A stretch of DNA of 64,000 bases from Pararhizobium antarcticum. Lineage in GTDB: Bacteria > Pseudomonadota > Alphaproteobacteria > Rhizobiales > Rhizobiaceae. The DNA lies in assembly GCF_001885585.1 (NCBI RefSeq), contig NZ_LSRP01000074.1, positions 124,001-188,000 of the forward strand, read 5' to 3'. The notes under the pieces are model-generated. The model was not told the DNA's origin and ran no database searches. It saw only the letters and a list, made by a program, of their open reading frames with translations. Positions 46,056 to 56,965 of this stretch are shown here, piece after piece; within the stretch, counting starts at the first letter, position 1, and each line of letters starts with the position of its first letter. The position numbers were made by a program, and so were the translations under genes.

Positions 46056-46356
46056 GATGTCTCTCCTTTATGATAAACGCTGCCAATTCGAACAAGTGTG
46101 GCAGCTTGGACGCATAACTCGGAGGGAGAGATTTGGTTCCAACGGGGTGGGAATGAACGCAGAAAGTGTCACGGCTATCGTCGCGAAGTGTGCGACGCCG
46201 TCACTGTTCTGCCTTGCTGGGGCAGACAGGCATTTAAGGCTTCAAGCGGGCCCAGATCGGTCTGTAAGGTCTCGATCCTCGGGTCAGGAGCAGGCGATAG
46301 CGCAGCGCCGCCGGTTTGACGGCAGCGTTGCATAGCTCACAGGCAGCCTGAAATCT
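46056..46356. other. 301-base intergenic stretch with a promoter and a compound hairpin
   Basis: It contains the EcfG-type promoter (46116-46140) of the small-protein operon and a compound hairpin at 46165-46205 (outer AGTG/CACT and ACGG/CCGT, inner CGTCGC/GCGACG, loop of seven). Near tldD a 7-bp hairpin (46346-46352 / 46356-46362) overlaps its stop codon. No protein gene is visible. Confidence 0.5.
46116..46140 (-). promoter_or_regulatory. Candidate EcfG (general stress response) promoter
   Basis: On the minus strand GGAAC (46140-46136) is followed after 16 bases by AGTT (46119-46116). The alphaproteobacterial EcfG consensus is GGAAC-N16/17-CGTT, so one base of the -10 element differs. The predicted start lies about 55 bases before the 25-residue ORF. 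Confidence 0.4.
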
Positions 46357-47772
46357 TCAGGCCCGCGTGCCGCCGACGGTCATGTCGTTCATGCGCAGGT
46401 GCGGCTGGCCGACGCCGACGGGCACCCACTGGCCGCCCTTGCCGCAATTGCCCATGCCGGTATCGAGCTTCATGTCGTTGCCGATCATCGAGATGCGCTG
46501 CATGGCCTCCGGGCCATTGCCGATCAGCATGGCGCCCTTGACGGGTGCGCCGATCTTGCCGTCCTCGATCAGGTAGGCCTCGGTGCAGCCGAAGACGAAC
46601 TTGCCCGACGTGATGTCGACCTGTCCGCCGCCGAAGGAGACGGCATAGATGCCCTTCTTCACGGAAGCGATGATCTCCTCCGGCGTCTTGTCGCCGGAGA
46701 GCATGTAGGTGTTGGTCATGCGCGGCATCGGCACATGCGCGTAGGATTCGCGCCGGCCGTTGCCGGTCGGCGTCATGCCCATCAGTCGGGCGTTCTGCCG
46801 GTCCTGCATGTAGCCAACCAGCTTGCCGTCGTCGATCAGCACGTTATAGGCCGACGGCGTGCCCTCGTCGTCGATGGTCAGGGAGCCGCGCCGCTGCTCG
46901 ATCGTCCCGTCGTCCACGACGGTTACGCCCTTGGCGGCCACCTGGCTGCCGAGCAGGCCGGCAAAGGCCGAGGTCTTCTTGCGGTTGAAATCGCCTTCCA
47001 GTCCATGGCCGACCGCCTCGTGCAGCATCACGCCGGGCCAGCCGGAGGAGAGCACGACGTCCATCGTTCCGGCCGGAGCGTCGATGGCCTCGAGGTTGAC
47101 CAGCGCCTGGCGCAGCGCCTCGTCGGAACCGTGGCGCCAGTTGTCGACGGCAATGAAATCGCCAAAACCGCGCCGTCCGCCGACGCCGTAGGAGCCGGAT
47201 TCCTGCCGGTCGCCATCGCCGACGACAACGGAAATATTGAGCCGCGTCATCGGCCGCACGTCATGCATGCGGTGGCCGTCGGCGCGCAGGATATCGACCA
47301 CCTGCCAACTGGCGGCGATCGAGGCGGAGACCTGCCGCACTTTCGGGTCCTTGGCGCGCAGATAGGCGTCGATGTCGGAAAGCAGCGCGACCTTGGCCTC
47401 GAAACTCGGCTCACCGATCGGGTTCTCATCGCCATAAAGGCGCTTGTTGGTGCCCTGGGGGGCTGCGGCATAGGAGCCGGAATAACCGCGCGTGACGGCA
47501 CCGACGGCATCGGATGCGCGCTTCAGCGCCGACAGCGACAGCTCGCCCGCATGGGCATAGCCGACCGCTTCGCCGGCAACCGCGCGCAGGCCAAAGCCCT
47601 GGTCCGTGTTGAAGCTTCCGCCCTTCAGGCGGCCATTGTCGAAGGCAAGCGATTCCGACTGGCCATGCTCGATGAACAGTTCGCCGTCATCGGCCCCCTG
47701 AAGCGTTTCCGCCAGAACCCGCCGCACCGCGTCTTCATCACTGTCGAAGAGTTTGATCAGATCGGTGTTCAT
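46357..47772 (-). CDS. tldD: Metalloprotease TldD
   Basis: TldD, with TldE, processes peptides such as microcin precursors and the CcdA antitoxin. 471 residues from ATG 47772 (GGAGCC nine bases upstream). The zinc site is the HExxxH in MLHEAVGHGLEGDF (about residues 253-266). The C-terminal region shows the family's glycine-rich motif SGKFVFGCTEAYLIEDGKIG. The upstream open frame is antisense noise. The tldE partner is not in the window. In rhizobia tldD is typically next to the cox operon, as here. Confidence 0.95.
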   Translation of the reverse strand: MNTDLIKLFDSDEDAVRRVLAETLQGADDGELFIEHGQSESLAFDNGRLKGGSFNTDQGFGLRAVAGEAVGYAHAGELSLSALKRASDAVGAVTRGYSGSYAAAPQGTNKRLYGDENPIGEPSFEAKVALLSDIDAYLRAKDPKVRQVSASIAASWQVVDILRADGHRMHDVRPMTRLNISVVVGDGDRQESGSYGVGGRRGFGDFIAVDNWRHGSDEALRQALVNLEAIDAPAGTMDVVLSSGWPGVMLHEAVGHGLEGDFNRKKTSAFAGLLGSQVAAKGVTVVDDGTIEQRRGSLTIDDEGTPSAYNVLIDDGKLVGYMQDRQNARLMGMTPTGNGRRESYAHVPMPRMTNTYMLSGDKTPEEIIASVKKGIYAVSFGGGQVDITSGKFVFGCTEAYLIEDGKIGAPVKGAMLIGNGPEAMQRISMIGNDMKLDTGMGNCGKGGQWVPVGVGQPHLRMNDMTVGGTRA

Positions 47773-47971
47773 GAAAGTGGCTCCTGCAGCTCGCGGTTCC
47801 GGCCTATGTAGTGATTTGGCGGGGAGGGGGCAAGCATTACCAAGGCGGCTTTTTGTTCTGTTCGACGCCGAGCCGGATGCGGAGCACCCCTTGGCCGCAG
47901 GGGTGTCGGGCGAAAACGTCGGCAAGACGCAAAATGGCCGGGCGAAAACGCGGATGCGCATCTGTTAACGA

Positions 47972-48005
47972 AAAGGGGGAGGCTGGATCTCCAGCCTCCC
48001 CCTTT
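47972..48005 (-). terminator. Rho-independent terminator after the secreted-protein gene
   Basis: A perfect 15-bp inverted repeat (47972-47986 / 47991-48005) with a 4-base loop and terminal A/T runs. It lies about 30 bases after the stop of the minus-strand gene and upstream of tldD, so it ends the message of that gene. Confidence 0.92.
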
Positions 48006-48035
48006 AGGATAGAGCAAGTTCGGCGCTCAACCTAT

Positions 48036-48941
48036 TCAGATGAACCACGAACCGGACAGATCGCCCTCGACGATGATCTTGGCGTTGTCCAGGAGGTTGG
48101 TGACGATGAATTCGCCACCACCCTGATCGACCGCGGTCCAGTTGGCTGCGACGCCATAGAGGTCGAGCTTGTCGTTAACACCAAAACCGGTGATGACGTC
48201 GGCCGTCGAAAGCTTGGTGCCGGTGTCGCCAACGGCGAAGACGAAGGTGTCGACGCCACCGCTTGCCATCATGAGATCGGCACCCTTGCCACCGGTCACA
48301 AAGGATGCCTTTGCGGAGATGGCGGAGAGGTCGATCGTGTCTACGCCCGTGCCGGAATTGATGGTGAAGGTGGTCAGCGAACCGTTCGTGACCCCCGCAC
48401 CGGCGACACCGGTGTTGCCTGCGCCGATCACGATATTGTCGTCGCCGCCGTTGGTGTTGATGGTGAACGCGTTGCTCCAGCCGGCATCATTTGTCAGGGT
48501 CGTCAGATTAACGGTGTCATTGCCCTGGCCGGTCACCACATTGCCGCGCTTGGCATCCATGATATTCACGGTCGATGCTTCTACGCCCCCGAGGATGACA
48601 TCGACATGCACGAAATTGCTGAAGGTGACGTTTTCCGAGTCATCCGAAACGGCCTTGACGTTCTTGACGCTGTTCCAGGCGGAGGTGACGTCGAAGTCAT
48701 AGGCATTGGCCGACGGATCGAACTCGATCTTAACCGTACCGCCGGTCCCGGAGCCGGCAGAGCCAACGGCGCCAACGGCAACGCTCTGGGTCAGGATCGA
48801 GGAACCGATGGTATCGCTCGCTTCGCTGACATCACCGTCCTGCAATGCTCCGACCTGCGCCGCCAGCGCAGCTTGTGTTGCATCGACGAGCGAGGACAAT
48901 GTCGACGCGCCGCCATTACCAAATTCAACAACCAGTGCCAT
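48036..48941 (-). CDS. RTX/hemolysin-like acidic protein, likely type I secretion substrate
   Basis: 301 residues from ATG 48941 (GGAG seven bases upstream). No N-terminal signal peptide. The protein is poor in Cys, rich in Gly, Asp, Asn, Thr and Val, and shows Gly/Asp-rich turns similar to RTX repeats (NTNGGDDNIVIGAGN, GGKGADLMMASGG). The C-terminal 70 residues have the type-I-secretion-like pattern DVITGFGVNDKLDLYG plus a final hydrophobic WFI. It resembles secreted calcium-binding or adhesin-like proteins. No ABC exporter is nearby. The gene lies in AT-rich surroundings and has its own terminator. Confidence 0.6.
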   Translation of the reverse strand: MALVVEFGNGGASTLSSLVDATQAALAAQVGALQDGDVSEASDTIGSSILTQSVAVGAVGSAGSGTGGTVKIEFDPSANAYDFDVTSAWNSVKNVKAVSDDSENVTFSNFVHVDVILGGVEASTVNIMDAKRGNVVTGQGNDTVNLTTLTNDAGWSNAFTINTNGGDDNIVIGAGNTGVAGAGVTNGSLTTFTINSGTGVDTIDLSAISAKASFVTGGKGADLMMASGGVDTFVFAVGDTGTKLSTADVITGFGVNDKLDLYGVAANWTAVDQGGGEFIVTNLLDNAKIIVEGDLSGSWFI

Positions 48942-49449
48942 TTTGATCTCCATATTGGTTTTACGGCAGCGCCCTTCGCAAAGCCCCTGTAGGGCTGCGG
49001 GCGAGTCCGATTTTATTTAATGAACAATTACAATAAGTTGTATTTGAATTCTTCACTGAGGTTATTGGGATTTACGCAAAGTGACACTTCAAAAGGAATT
49101 TGCACGCAGTGCTTAATTTTAGAACAATCTGTTTACGAACCTAATATGTGCCAAATCGGTCAATCGCGGTCATATGTCGGTTAATTTCTTCAAAATGTCC
49201 AGAGCATCGATGGCCCAAATTTGGACTGGTCCTGTAATTAGGTGGTTTCCTATCATGAAAATAGGCACCTGGGAGTGTAACGTCACCGTCAACTTGCGAT
49301 TGCGGCTCCCGGTCGCGGAAATCCAGCGCCAGGAGAGCCATCCTCTGGGCGGGCGGTGTGCGTTGGTCGCATCAAAGACGGCGAATGCAGCCATGACGGG
49401 GCCAAACAAACGGCGGATGGAGTGTGCAGTCCCCGATAAAACGAAAGGT
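48942..49449. other. AT-rich intergenic stretch
   Basis: About 500 bases between the secreted-protein gene and the ialB-type gene. The portion around 49010-49180 is markedly AT-rich compared with the rest of the window, and likely holds the promoter of the secreted protein (minus strand) and foreign-derived DNA. I see no gene or RNA. Confidence 0.5.
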
Positions 49450-49995
49450 TTACGGCAGCGCGTCGTAACCCTCGCCGAACCCTTTGAGGTCGACCGGAAT
49501 GCCGATGCCTTCTTCCGGGGACTGGAAGACGATGAAGGTTGCCGTCGCGCCGCTGCGGAAGGTTTTCAGAAGTTCCTCTTCGAGCACGACTTCGGCATAG
49601 CAGCCATCGGAGAAGCAGCGGACGAAATAGGCGCGGCCGATATCCTTCCCGTCCACATTCAGCCCGAGCCCGTTGGGCAGGAGCACACCGAGCGGCGCAA
49701 GCACACGCAGGATCTTCGCCTTGCGGTCGGCTGTCTTGAGTACGACGACGGACAAGCCCACCTCCGGACGATCCTCGGCGATGACATTCTGCATCAGCGC
49801 GCATTGTTCGGCGGCAGCACCGGCTGGCTGGTCGCAGACGATCGACCACGCGCCATGGTTCGACTTGACGGTACCCGGCGTGCCGGGCTGCTGCTGGGCG
49901 AAGGCCGATTGCGGCAGTGCTGCAGCCGAAAAGCTCAATGCTGCGATCAACAACAGGGCCAGGACCGGCAGACGGGAAACGAGGGACAGGCCCAT
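49450..49995 (-). CDS. Invasion-associated locus B (IalB) family protein
   Basis: 181 residues with a signal peptide (hydrophobic residues 7-26, cleavage near AFA at 32). The mature domain follows the IalB pattern: HGAWSIVCDQPAG, EQCALMQNV, DGKDIGRAYFVRCFSDGCYA (with paired cysteines) and a C-terminal GFGEGYDALP. In Bartonella IalB influences erythrocyte entry; in free-living rhizobia it is a periplasmic protein of unknown role. Divergent from the cox operon. Confidence 0.9.
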   Translation of the reverse strand: MGLSLVSRLPVLALLLIAALSFSAAALPQSAFAQQQPGTPGTVKSNHGAWSIVCDQPAGAAAEQCALMQNVIAEDRPEVGLSVVVLKTADRKAKILRVLAPLGVLLPNGLGLNVDGKDIGRAYFVRCFSDGCYAEVVLEEELLKTFRSGATATFIVFQSPEEGIGIPVDLKGFGEGYDALP

Positions 49996-50523
49996 GAAAA
50001 CCTCAAAACGTAAGAATCAGTGCGGCTATTCTTGAAGCGCACGGGCGGAAATGAAAAGCCCTGAGTCTCCTTTCAGCCGGGTATGGCCGAAATTGGGCCG
50101 CGACAGAAGCCTTCGCTGCCGTTTTGTGCATGCCGGCTCCCACTTCGCGCCGACACGCGGATGGATCAAGCCCATATATAAGGGCTTCGATTGCGCAGGC
50201 CTTGCATTTACAGGCGAAACGGTTTCGTCACGATGTGCGCCTCTGCTTCGGCATCATTCCAGGAGAATGGCGGGCGGTATCGTTGGAGAATAGCGGCGGA
50301 CAAACCATGAATGCGATTGGCCCTTGGGTGCCTTTTTGTGTTACAAAAACAGCGATCGATAACGCAGCTGACCGGGGAATACGCAGTTTGCGCAAAAATG
50401 CCGCACGGAGTGCCGTGGACAGATGTTGCGGCGACCTTCAAACTGTGGTTTGAAGCGCGACAGTATTGCAGGGATTCTGCGTTTTGGTTTGATCCCGATC
50501 AAGCGCATGTGGGAGACACGATT
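49996..50523 (+). other. Upstream region of the cytochrome oxidase operon
   Basis: 528 bases without a convincing gene. It contains a short hairpin at about 50169-50188 (AAGCCC / GGGCTT) and the anaerobox at 50489-50502. The open frame reaching back to 50311 on the plus strand belongs to the coxB frame but lacks a ribosome site and signal-peptide character. Confidence 0.55.
50489..50502 (+). promoter_or_regulatory. Perfect FNR/FixK-type site (anaerobox)
   Basis: TTGATCCCGATCAA fits TTGAT-N4-ATCAA exactly. It lies 22 bases before the coxB GTG start, downstream of any likely transcription start, so binding of FnrN or FixK would be expected to repress the aa3 oxidase when oxygen is low. Confidence 0.6.
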
Positions 50524-51408
50524 GTGAAAAACAAGGCTTATGCAGTTCTGGCGACGATGGCCTGTCTGCTCTTTGCTTCGAACGCCTGGGCCGACAAGCC
50601 TGTCGACTGGCAGATGACCTTCCAGAATGCCGCGACCGGCATCATGGAAGAAATTACATGGTTCGAGCAGTATACCCTCTGGTTCATCATACCGATCACC
50701 TTGTTCGTTCTCCTCCTGCTCGTGCTTGTTGTCGTCAAGTTTCGGGAGAGCAAGAATCCGGTCGCTTCCAAGACAAGCCACCACACCGGCATCGAGATCG
50801 CCTGGACGCTTGGTCCGGTCATCATCCTGCTTTTCCTCGCCATTCCATCCTTCCAGCTTCTGACGGCGCAGCTGACGCCGCCGCAGAACCCGGATCTGAC
50901 GGTCAAGGCAACGGGCAACCAGTGGTACTGGTCCTATGAATACGAAGTCGGCGAAACGCCGCTGTCATTCGACAGCCTGCTGCTCAAGGACGAAGATCGC
51001 GCCAGCATCGGCAAGTCCGACGTCGAAGCCTATCCGCGCCTGCTGGCTGTCGACAACGACGTCGTTGTCCCTGTCGGCAAGACGGTCCGTCTTCTCGTGA
51101 CCGCCGCCGACGTGATCCACGCCTTCGCCATGCCGGCTTTCGGTGTGAAGATCGACGCCGTTCCCGGCCGCCTGAACGAAACATGGTTCAAGGCTGACCG
51201 CGAAGGTCTCTATTACGGCCAGTGTTCCGAGCTCTGCGGCAAGGACCATGCCTATATGCCGATCGCCATCCGCGTTGTCAGTGAAGACAAGTATGCGACT
51301 TGGCTCGCTGCCGCCGCCACCAATGTCGGCGACGCCAACAAGGCGCTCATGGCTTCCATCGACGCTGCGGCAAAGTCCGTCGACGTCGCTGAAAACGCCG
51401 CACAGTAA
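50524..51408 (+). CDS. coxB: Cytochrome c oxidase subunit II
   Basis: Accepts electrons from cytochrome c at the CuA centre of aa3 oxidase. 294 residues from GTG 50524 (GGAG nine bases upstream). A signal peptide (residues 3-24) precedes two membrane helices (about 55-80, 95-115) and a cupredoxin domain. CuA ligands are in GQCSELCGKDHAYMPI (about 242-257). The aromatic QWYWSYEY motif for electron entry is present. First gene of coxB-coxA-ctaB-ctaF-ctaG-ctaE. Confidence 0.96.
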   Translation: MKNKAYAVLATMACLLFASNAWADKPVDWQMTFQNAATGIMEEITWFEQYTLWFIIPITLFVLLLLVLVVVKFRESKNPVASKTSHHTGIEIAWTLGPVIILLFLAIPSFQLLTAQLTPPQNPDLTVKATGNQWYWSYEYEVGETPLSFDSLLLKDEDRASIGKSDVEAYPRLLAVDNDVVVPVGKTVRLLVTAADVIHAFAMPAFGVKIDAVPGRLNETWFKADREGLYYGQCSELCGKDHAYMPIAIRVVSEDKYATWLAAAATNVGDANKALMASIDAAAKSVDVAENAAQ

Positions 51409-53139
<1,731 letters not shown>

Positions 53140-53155
53140 GCGCCTGCCAGCTTTG

Positions 53156-53204
53156 GAAGCCGCCGGAAACGGCGGCTTCTGCAAAACCGGAAGACGGTTT
53201 TGCA
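53156..53204 (+). terminator. Two adjacent perfect hairpins downstream of coxA
   Basis: A 10-bp stem (53156-53165 / 53170-53179) with a GAAA loop abuts a second 10-bp stem (53180-53189 / 53195-53204) with a GAAGA loop. They sit between coxA and ctaB and probably stabilise the coxBA message or partially terminate it, so that the assembly genes are expressed less. Confidence 0.65.
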
Positions 53205-53312
53205 GCGTGCCATGGCAATGCCCTGAAAATTCAAGGCCCGATCAGAGGGCCGGCGACGAAGGCCCAGGCTCTCGACTACCAGAAAGCCGGGCCAGACAAG
53301 CAAGGACGCAAC

Positions 53313-54269
53313 ATGTCGGTCATTGACCATCACGAAGCAAATGGCCCGGAGGCTGCCGTGCGTCTCTCGGAGGCCTCGGCGCGCGATTTCTTTGCGCTGT
53401 TGAAGCCGCGTGTCATGTCGCTCGTGGTCTTCACGGGGCTCGCCGGAATGGTGATGGCGCCCGGCCATATCCATCCTTTCATCGGTTTTATCGCGATCCT
53501 CTGTATTGCCGTCGGCGCGGGTGCGTCCGGCGCGCTGAACATGTGGTATGATGCGGATATCGATGCGGTGATGACCCGCACTGCGTCGCGACCAATCCCG
53601 GCCGGCAAGATCCGCGCCGAAGAGGCGCTGGCCTTCGGTCTGACGCTGTCGGCCTTCTCCGTCTGTATCCTCGGCATCGTCGTCAACTGGCTTTCGGCCG
53701 GGTTGCTGGCCTTCACCATCTTCTTCTATGCCGTTGTCTATACGATGTGGCTGAAGCGTTCGACGCCGCAGAACATCGTCATCGGCGGTGCAGCCGGTGC
53801 CTTTCCGCCAATGATCGGCTGGGCCTGCGTGACAAACGGCGTCGCCATCGAAAGCATCGTGCTGTTCCTCATCACCTTCCTGTGGACGCCGGCGCATTTC
53901 TGGGCGCTGGCTTTGTTCAAGATGCGCGACTATGGCGCGGTCGGTGTGCCGATGCTGCCGAATGTCAGCGGCGAGGCGACGACCAAGAACCAGATTGTCA
54001 TCTATGCGGTTCTGACCGCGATCATCGGTGTCGTGCCCACGACGCTCGGCTTTTCGAGCGTGGTCTATGGCGCTTTTGCCGCACTGCTCGGTCTTGGCTT
54101 CATCTGGTATTCGATTGGCGTCTGGCGCATGCCTGATGGCGACGAGAAGATGGCGCCGGCCAAGAAGCTGTTTGCCTTTTCCATTCTCTACCTGTTTGCG
54201 ATCTTCTCGGCCCTGATGATCGACCACCTGATTGCCACGCTGTGGCTCACCACCGGAGGCGCTGCCTGA
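53313..54269 (+). CDS. ctaB: Protoheme IX farnesyltransferase
   Basis: Converts heme B to heme O for the oxidase. 318 residues from ATG 53313 (AAGGA seven bases upstream). UbiA-type membrane enzyme with about eight helices. The aspartate-rich motif is [19 protein letters not shown] (residues about 78-96) and the second conserved segment is [15 protein letters not shown]. Overlaps ctaF by one base. Confidence 0.95.
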   Translation: MSVIDHHEANGPEAAVRLSEASARDFFALLKPRVMSLVVFTGLAGMVMAPGHIHPFIGFIAILCIAVGAGASGALNMWYDADIDAVMTRTASRPIPAGKIRAEEALAFGLTLSAFSVCILGIVVNWLSAGLLAFTIFFYAVVYTMWLKRSTPQNIVIGGAAGAFPPMIGWACVTNGVAIESIVLFLITFLWTPAHFWALALFKMRDYGAVGVPMLPNVSGEATTKNQIVIYAVLTAIIGVVPTTLGFSSVVYGAFAALLGLGFIWYSIGVWRMPDGDEKMAPAKKLFAFSILYLFAIFSALMIDHLIATLWLTTGGAA

Positions 54270-54409
54270 TGGATATGATCACACTCAACGAAGCACAGAA
54301 GAAATCGCGTCGCGGCCGCAACATTGCGCTTGGGGTCGTGCTGTTCGCGCTTGTCGTCGGATTCTACGTCGTGACGCTGGTGAAGTTTAGCGGCGGCATG
54401 GTCAACTGA
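54269..54409 (+). CDS. ctaF: Small membrane protein CtaF (CoxF family)
   Basis: 46 residues. The start ATG overlaps the ctaB stop (TGATG), and GGAGG lies about eight bases upstream. A charged N-terminus (KKSRRGR) is followed by one helix ([20 protein letters not shown]). This small protein sits at the same spot between ctaB and ctaG in many rhizobial cox operons and is considered an oxidase assembly or structural component. Too short to be called by length-filtered gene finders. Confidence 0.85.
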   Translation: MDMITLNEAQKKSRRGRNIALGVVLFALVVGFYVVTLVKFSGGMVN

Positions 54410-54426
54410 GAGCGGAGGCTGGACAC

Positions 54427-55029
54427 GTGGCAAAATCGACAGAGCACGGCAAGGACAGGTCGAATGGCGCGATCGTCGCTGCCTGTCTGACCTTTGTCGT
54501 CGCCATGACCGGCATGGCCTATGCTGCCGTGCCGCTCTACGACATGTTCTGCAGGGTGACCGGCTATAATGGCACGACAAAACGTGTCGAGCAGGCGTCG
54601 GAGATCATTCTCGACAAAACCATCAGGGTGACCTTCGATTCCAATACCGGCTCCGATCTCCCTTGGGACTTCAAGCCGGTAAAGCGCGAGATCGAGATCA
54701 AGATCGGCGAGACGGTTCAGGTCGATTTCACGGCCAAGAACCTGTCGAGCAAGCCGACCACGGGGCAGGCGGTGTTCAACGTCACGCCGATGGCCGCCGC
54801 AGCCTATTTCAACAAGGTAGAGTGCTTCTGCTTTACGGAAACCACCTTGCAGCCGGGCGAGCAGATGGAGATGCCGGTGGTGTTCTTCGTCGATCCCGAG
54901 ATCGTCAACACCGTCGAGACCAAAAACATCCAGACGCTGACGCTGTCCTACACCTTCTACGCCCGCGAACCATCCAAGCCTTTGGTCTCGCTGAAGACGA
55001 CGGCGGACGAGACAGACAAGAGACTTTGA
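54427..55029 (+). CDS. ctaG: Cytochrome c oxidase assembly protein CtaG (Cox11)
   Basis: Inserts copper into the CuB site of subunit I. 200 residues; start GTG at 54427 with GGAGG nine bases before. One N-terminal helix (about 14-34), then a periplasmic beta domain whose copper motif is CFCF in [16 protein letters not shown] (about 139-154). Confidence 0.95.
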   Translation: MAKSTEHGKDRSNGAIVAACLTFVVAMTGMAYAAVPLYDMFCRVTGYNGTTKRVEQASEIILDKTIRVTFDSNTGSDLPWDFKPVKREIEIKIGETVQVDFTAKNLSSKPTTGQAVFNVTPMAAAAYFNKVECFCFTETTLQPGEQMEMPVVFFVDPEIVNTVETKNIQTLTLSYTFYAREPSKPLVSLKTTADETDKRL

Positions 55030-55095
55030 ATCATCACTGTTTTCGGCTATGCCGGAAATGACGACAAGAGCAGACATATCCGGGGATTGACCAAG

Positions 55096-55974
55096 ATGGC
55101 CGAGGCGCACCAGAAAAACCACGACTACCATATCATCGACCCAAGCCCATGGCCTTTGCTTGCCTCGATCGGCGCGTTCATCATGGCGTTTGGCGGTGTC
55201 GCCTATATGCGCTACGTCTCCGGCGGTTCGTTCAAGATGTTCGGCCTCGAGCTTGCGAGCCCGTGGCTCTTCTACATCGGTCTCGCACTGGTGCTCTACA
55301 CGATGTATGGCTGGTGGGCTGATACGATCAAGGAAGCGCATGAGGGCCACCATACCCGCGTCGTTTCCCTGCACCTGCGCTACGGCATGATCATGTTCAT
55401 CGCTTCGGAAGTGATGTTCTTCGTGGCCTGGTTCTGGGCCTTCTTCGATGCAAGCCTGTATGCCGCCGAGCCGATCCAGACCGCACGGGCCGCCTTTACC
55501 GGTGGTACCTGGCCGCCAAAGGGCATCGAGGTTCTCGATCCCTGGCACCTGCCGCTTTACAACACGGTCATCCTGCTGCTGTCGGGCACCTGCGTCACCT
55601 GGGCGCATCATGCGCTGCTGCACGGCGACCGCAAGGGGCTGATCAACGGCCTGACGCTGACCGTCGTGTTGGGCGTTCTCTTTTCCTTCGTGCAGGCCTA
55701 CGAATATGCGCATGCGCCGTTCGCCTTCAAGGATTCGATCTACGGCGCCACCTTCTTCCTGGCGACCGGCTTCCATGGCTTCCACGTCCTGGTCGGCACG
55801 ATTTTCCTGGCGATCTGCCTGATCCGCGCGCTGAAGGGTGATTTCACTCCGAAGCAGCATTTCGGCTTCGAGGCTGCCGCCTGGTACTGGCATTTCGTCG
55901 ACGTCGTCTGGCTCTTCCTGTTCTTCTCCATCTACATCTGGGGAAGCTGGGGCGCCCCGATCGCCCATATGTAA
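55096..55974 (+). CDS. ctaE: Cytochrome c oxidase subunit III
   Basis: 292 residues from ATG 55096 (a TTG nine bases earlier is also in frame). Seven helices; the conserved segments [25 protein letters not shown] and the C-terminal [14 protein letters not shown], which contains the family's His and Glu partner. Last gene of the cox operon; a strong terminator follows. Confidence 0.97.
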   Translation: MAEAHQKNHDYHIIDPSPWPLLASIGAFIMAFGGVAYMRYVSGGSFKMFGLELASPWLFYIGLALVLYTMYGWWADTIKEAHEGHHTRVVSLHLRYGMIMFIASEVMFFVAWFWAFFDASLYAAEPIQTARAAFTGGTWPPKGIEVLDPWHLPLYNTVILLLSGTCVTWAHHALLHGDRKGLINGLTLTVVLGVLFSFVQAYEYAHAPFAFKDSIYGATFFLATGFHGFHVLVGTIFLAICLIRALKGDFTPKQHFGFEAAAWYWHFVDVVWLFLFFSIYIWGSWGAPIAHM

Positions 55975-56017
55975 TCGCATCAGAAATGGGCAGCGTCTTG
56001 CCTGCCGATACAATGAA

Positions 56018-56058
56018 GAACGAGGTGGTTGCAGTCATGCAGCCACCTCGTTCTCGTT
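56018..56058 (+). terminator. Rho-independent terminator of the cox operon
   Basis: A 16-bp nearly perfect stem (56018-56033 / 56038-56053) with a 4-base loop, followed by T-containing sequence, 44 bases after the ctaE stop. Confidence 0.92.
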
Positions 56059-56078
56059 TGAACACGGGATGATCGCCG

Positions 56079-56585
56079 ATGAACCTGTGTCGCTTCTTCC
56101 TCCGCGTGCTGGTGGTTTGCCCCTGCCTCTTGTTACCCGATATGGCGATGGCGAGTGAGACGCTGGCAGACCGGGTCATGGTGTATAAGGAGCGCCGCCT
56201 TCTCCAGCTCTGGCAGAAGGATCGGCTTTTGGCCGAATATCCGGTCGTGCTCGGCGGGGATCCTGTCGGCCACAAGCGGCAGGAGGGCGACGAGAAGACG
56301 CCGGAAGGTCTCTATGTGCTGGACTGGCGCAACGACAGGAGCGCCTATTATCGATCGCTTCACATCTCCTATCCCGGACCGCAGGATGTCGTCTCGGCCA
56401 AAAAGGCCGGCATCGATCCCGGCGGCATGATCATGATCCATGGGCAACGCAACTATTTTGGCTGGCTGGCCTATTTGACGCAGTCGTTCGATTGGACCAA
56501 TGGCTGCATCGCGGTTACCAATACGCAGATGGATGAAATCTGGGATAGGGTCCCGGATGGAACAGCAATCGAGATAAAACCATGA
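56079..56585 (+). CDS. L,D-transpeptidase family protein
   Basis: YkuD-type peptidoglycan enzyme, 168 residues. Signal peptide (about 1-25) and a catalytic domain with the nucleophile motif SFDWTNGCIAVTN (cysteine about residue 145) and the preceding histidine in GGMIMIHGQRN. The canonical SHGCIR is TNGCIA here, a variant also found in other YafK-like enzymes. ATGA overlap with the next gene. Confidence 0.87.
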   Translation: MNLCRFFLRVLVVCPCLLLPDMAMASETLADRVMVYKERRLLQLWQKDRLLAEYPVVLGGDPVGHKRQEGDEKTPEGLYVLDWRNDRSAYYRSLHISYPGPQDVVSAKKAGIDPGGMIMIHGQRNYFGWLAYLTQSFDWTNGCIAVTNTQMDEIWDRVPDGTAIEIKP

Positions 56586-56965
56586 CTGAAGACAGCGCCC
56601 ATTATCCGCCGGTTGACCCGGTGTCGAGCGGCCTCAAGGGGCGCTGCCCGCGCTGCGGCCAGGGAAACCTGTTCGACGGCTTCATCAAGGTGAAACCGGC
56701 CTGCAGCAATTGCGCGCTTGACTACGGCTTTGCCGACAGCGGCGACGGACCGGTGGTGTTCGTCATCCTGATCGTCGGTTTTCTGGTTGTCGGCTCGGCC
56801 CTGTGGATGGAGGTCAATGTCAATCCGCCGCTGTGGGTGCATTTCATCCTGTGGATTCCGCTGGCGACCATTCTGACGCTGGGGATCATGCGCATGCTGA
56901 AAGGCGTGCTGATCAATCTGCAATTCCGCAACAATGCGCGGTCGGGTGAAATCGACCGTGGCTGA
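56582..56965 (+). CDS. DUF983 family membrane protein
   Basis: 127 residues with a zinc-ribbon-like N-terminus (RCPRCGQGNLF and ACSNCALDY, four cysteines) and two helices (about 58-78 and 84-104). The family is widespread near SURF1 and cox genes in alphaproteobacteria, which suggests an oxidase-related role, but no function is established. Confidence 0.88.
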   Translation: MTEDSAHYPPVDPVSSGLKGRCPRCGQGNLFDGFIKVKPACSNCALDYGFADSGDGPVVFVILIVGFLVVGSALWMEVNVNPPLWVHFILWIPLATILTLGIMRMLKGVLINLQFRNNARSGEIDRG

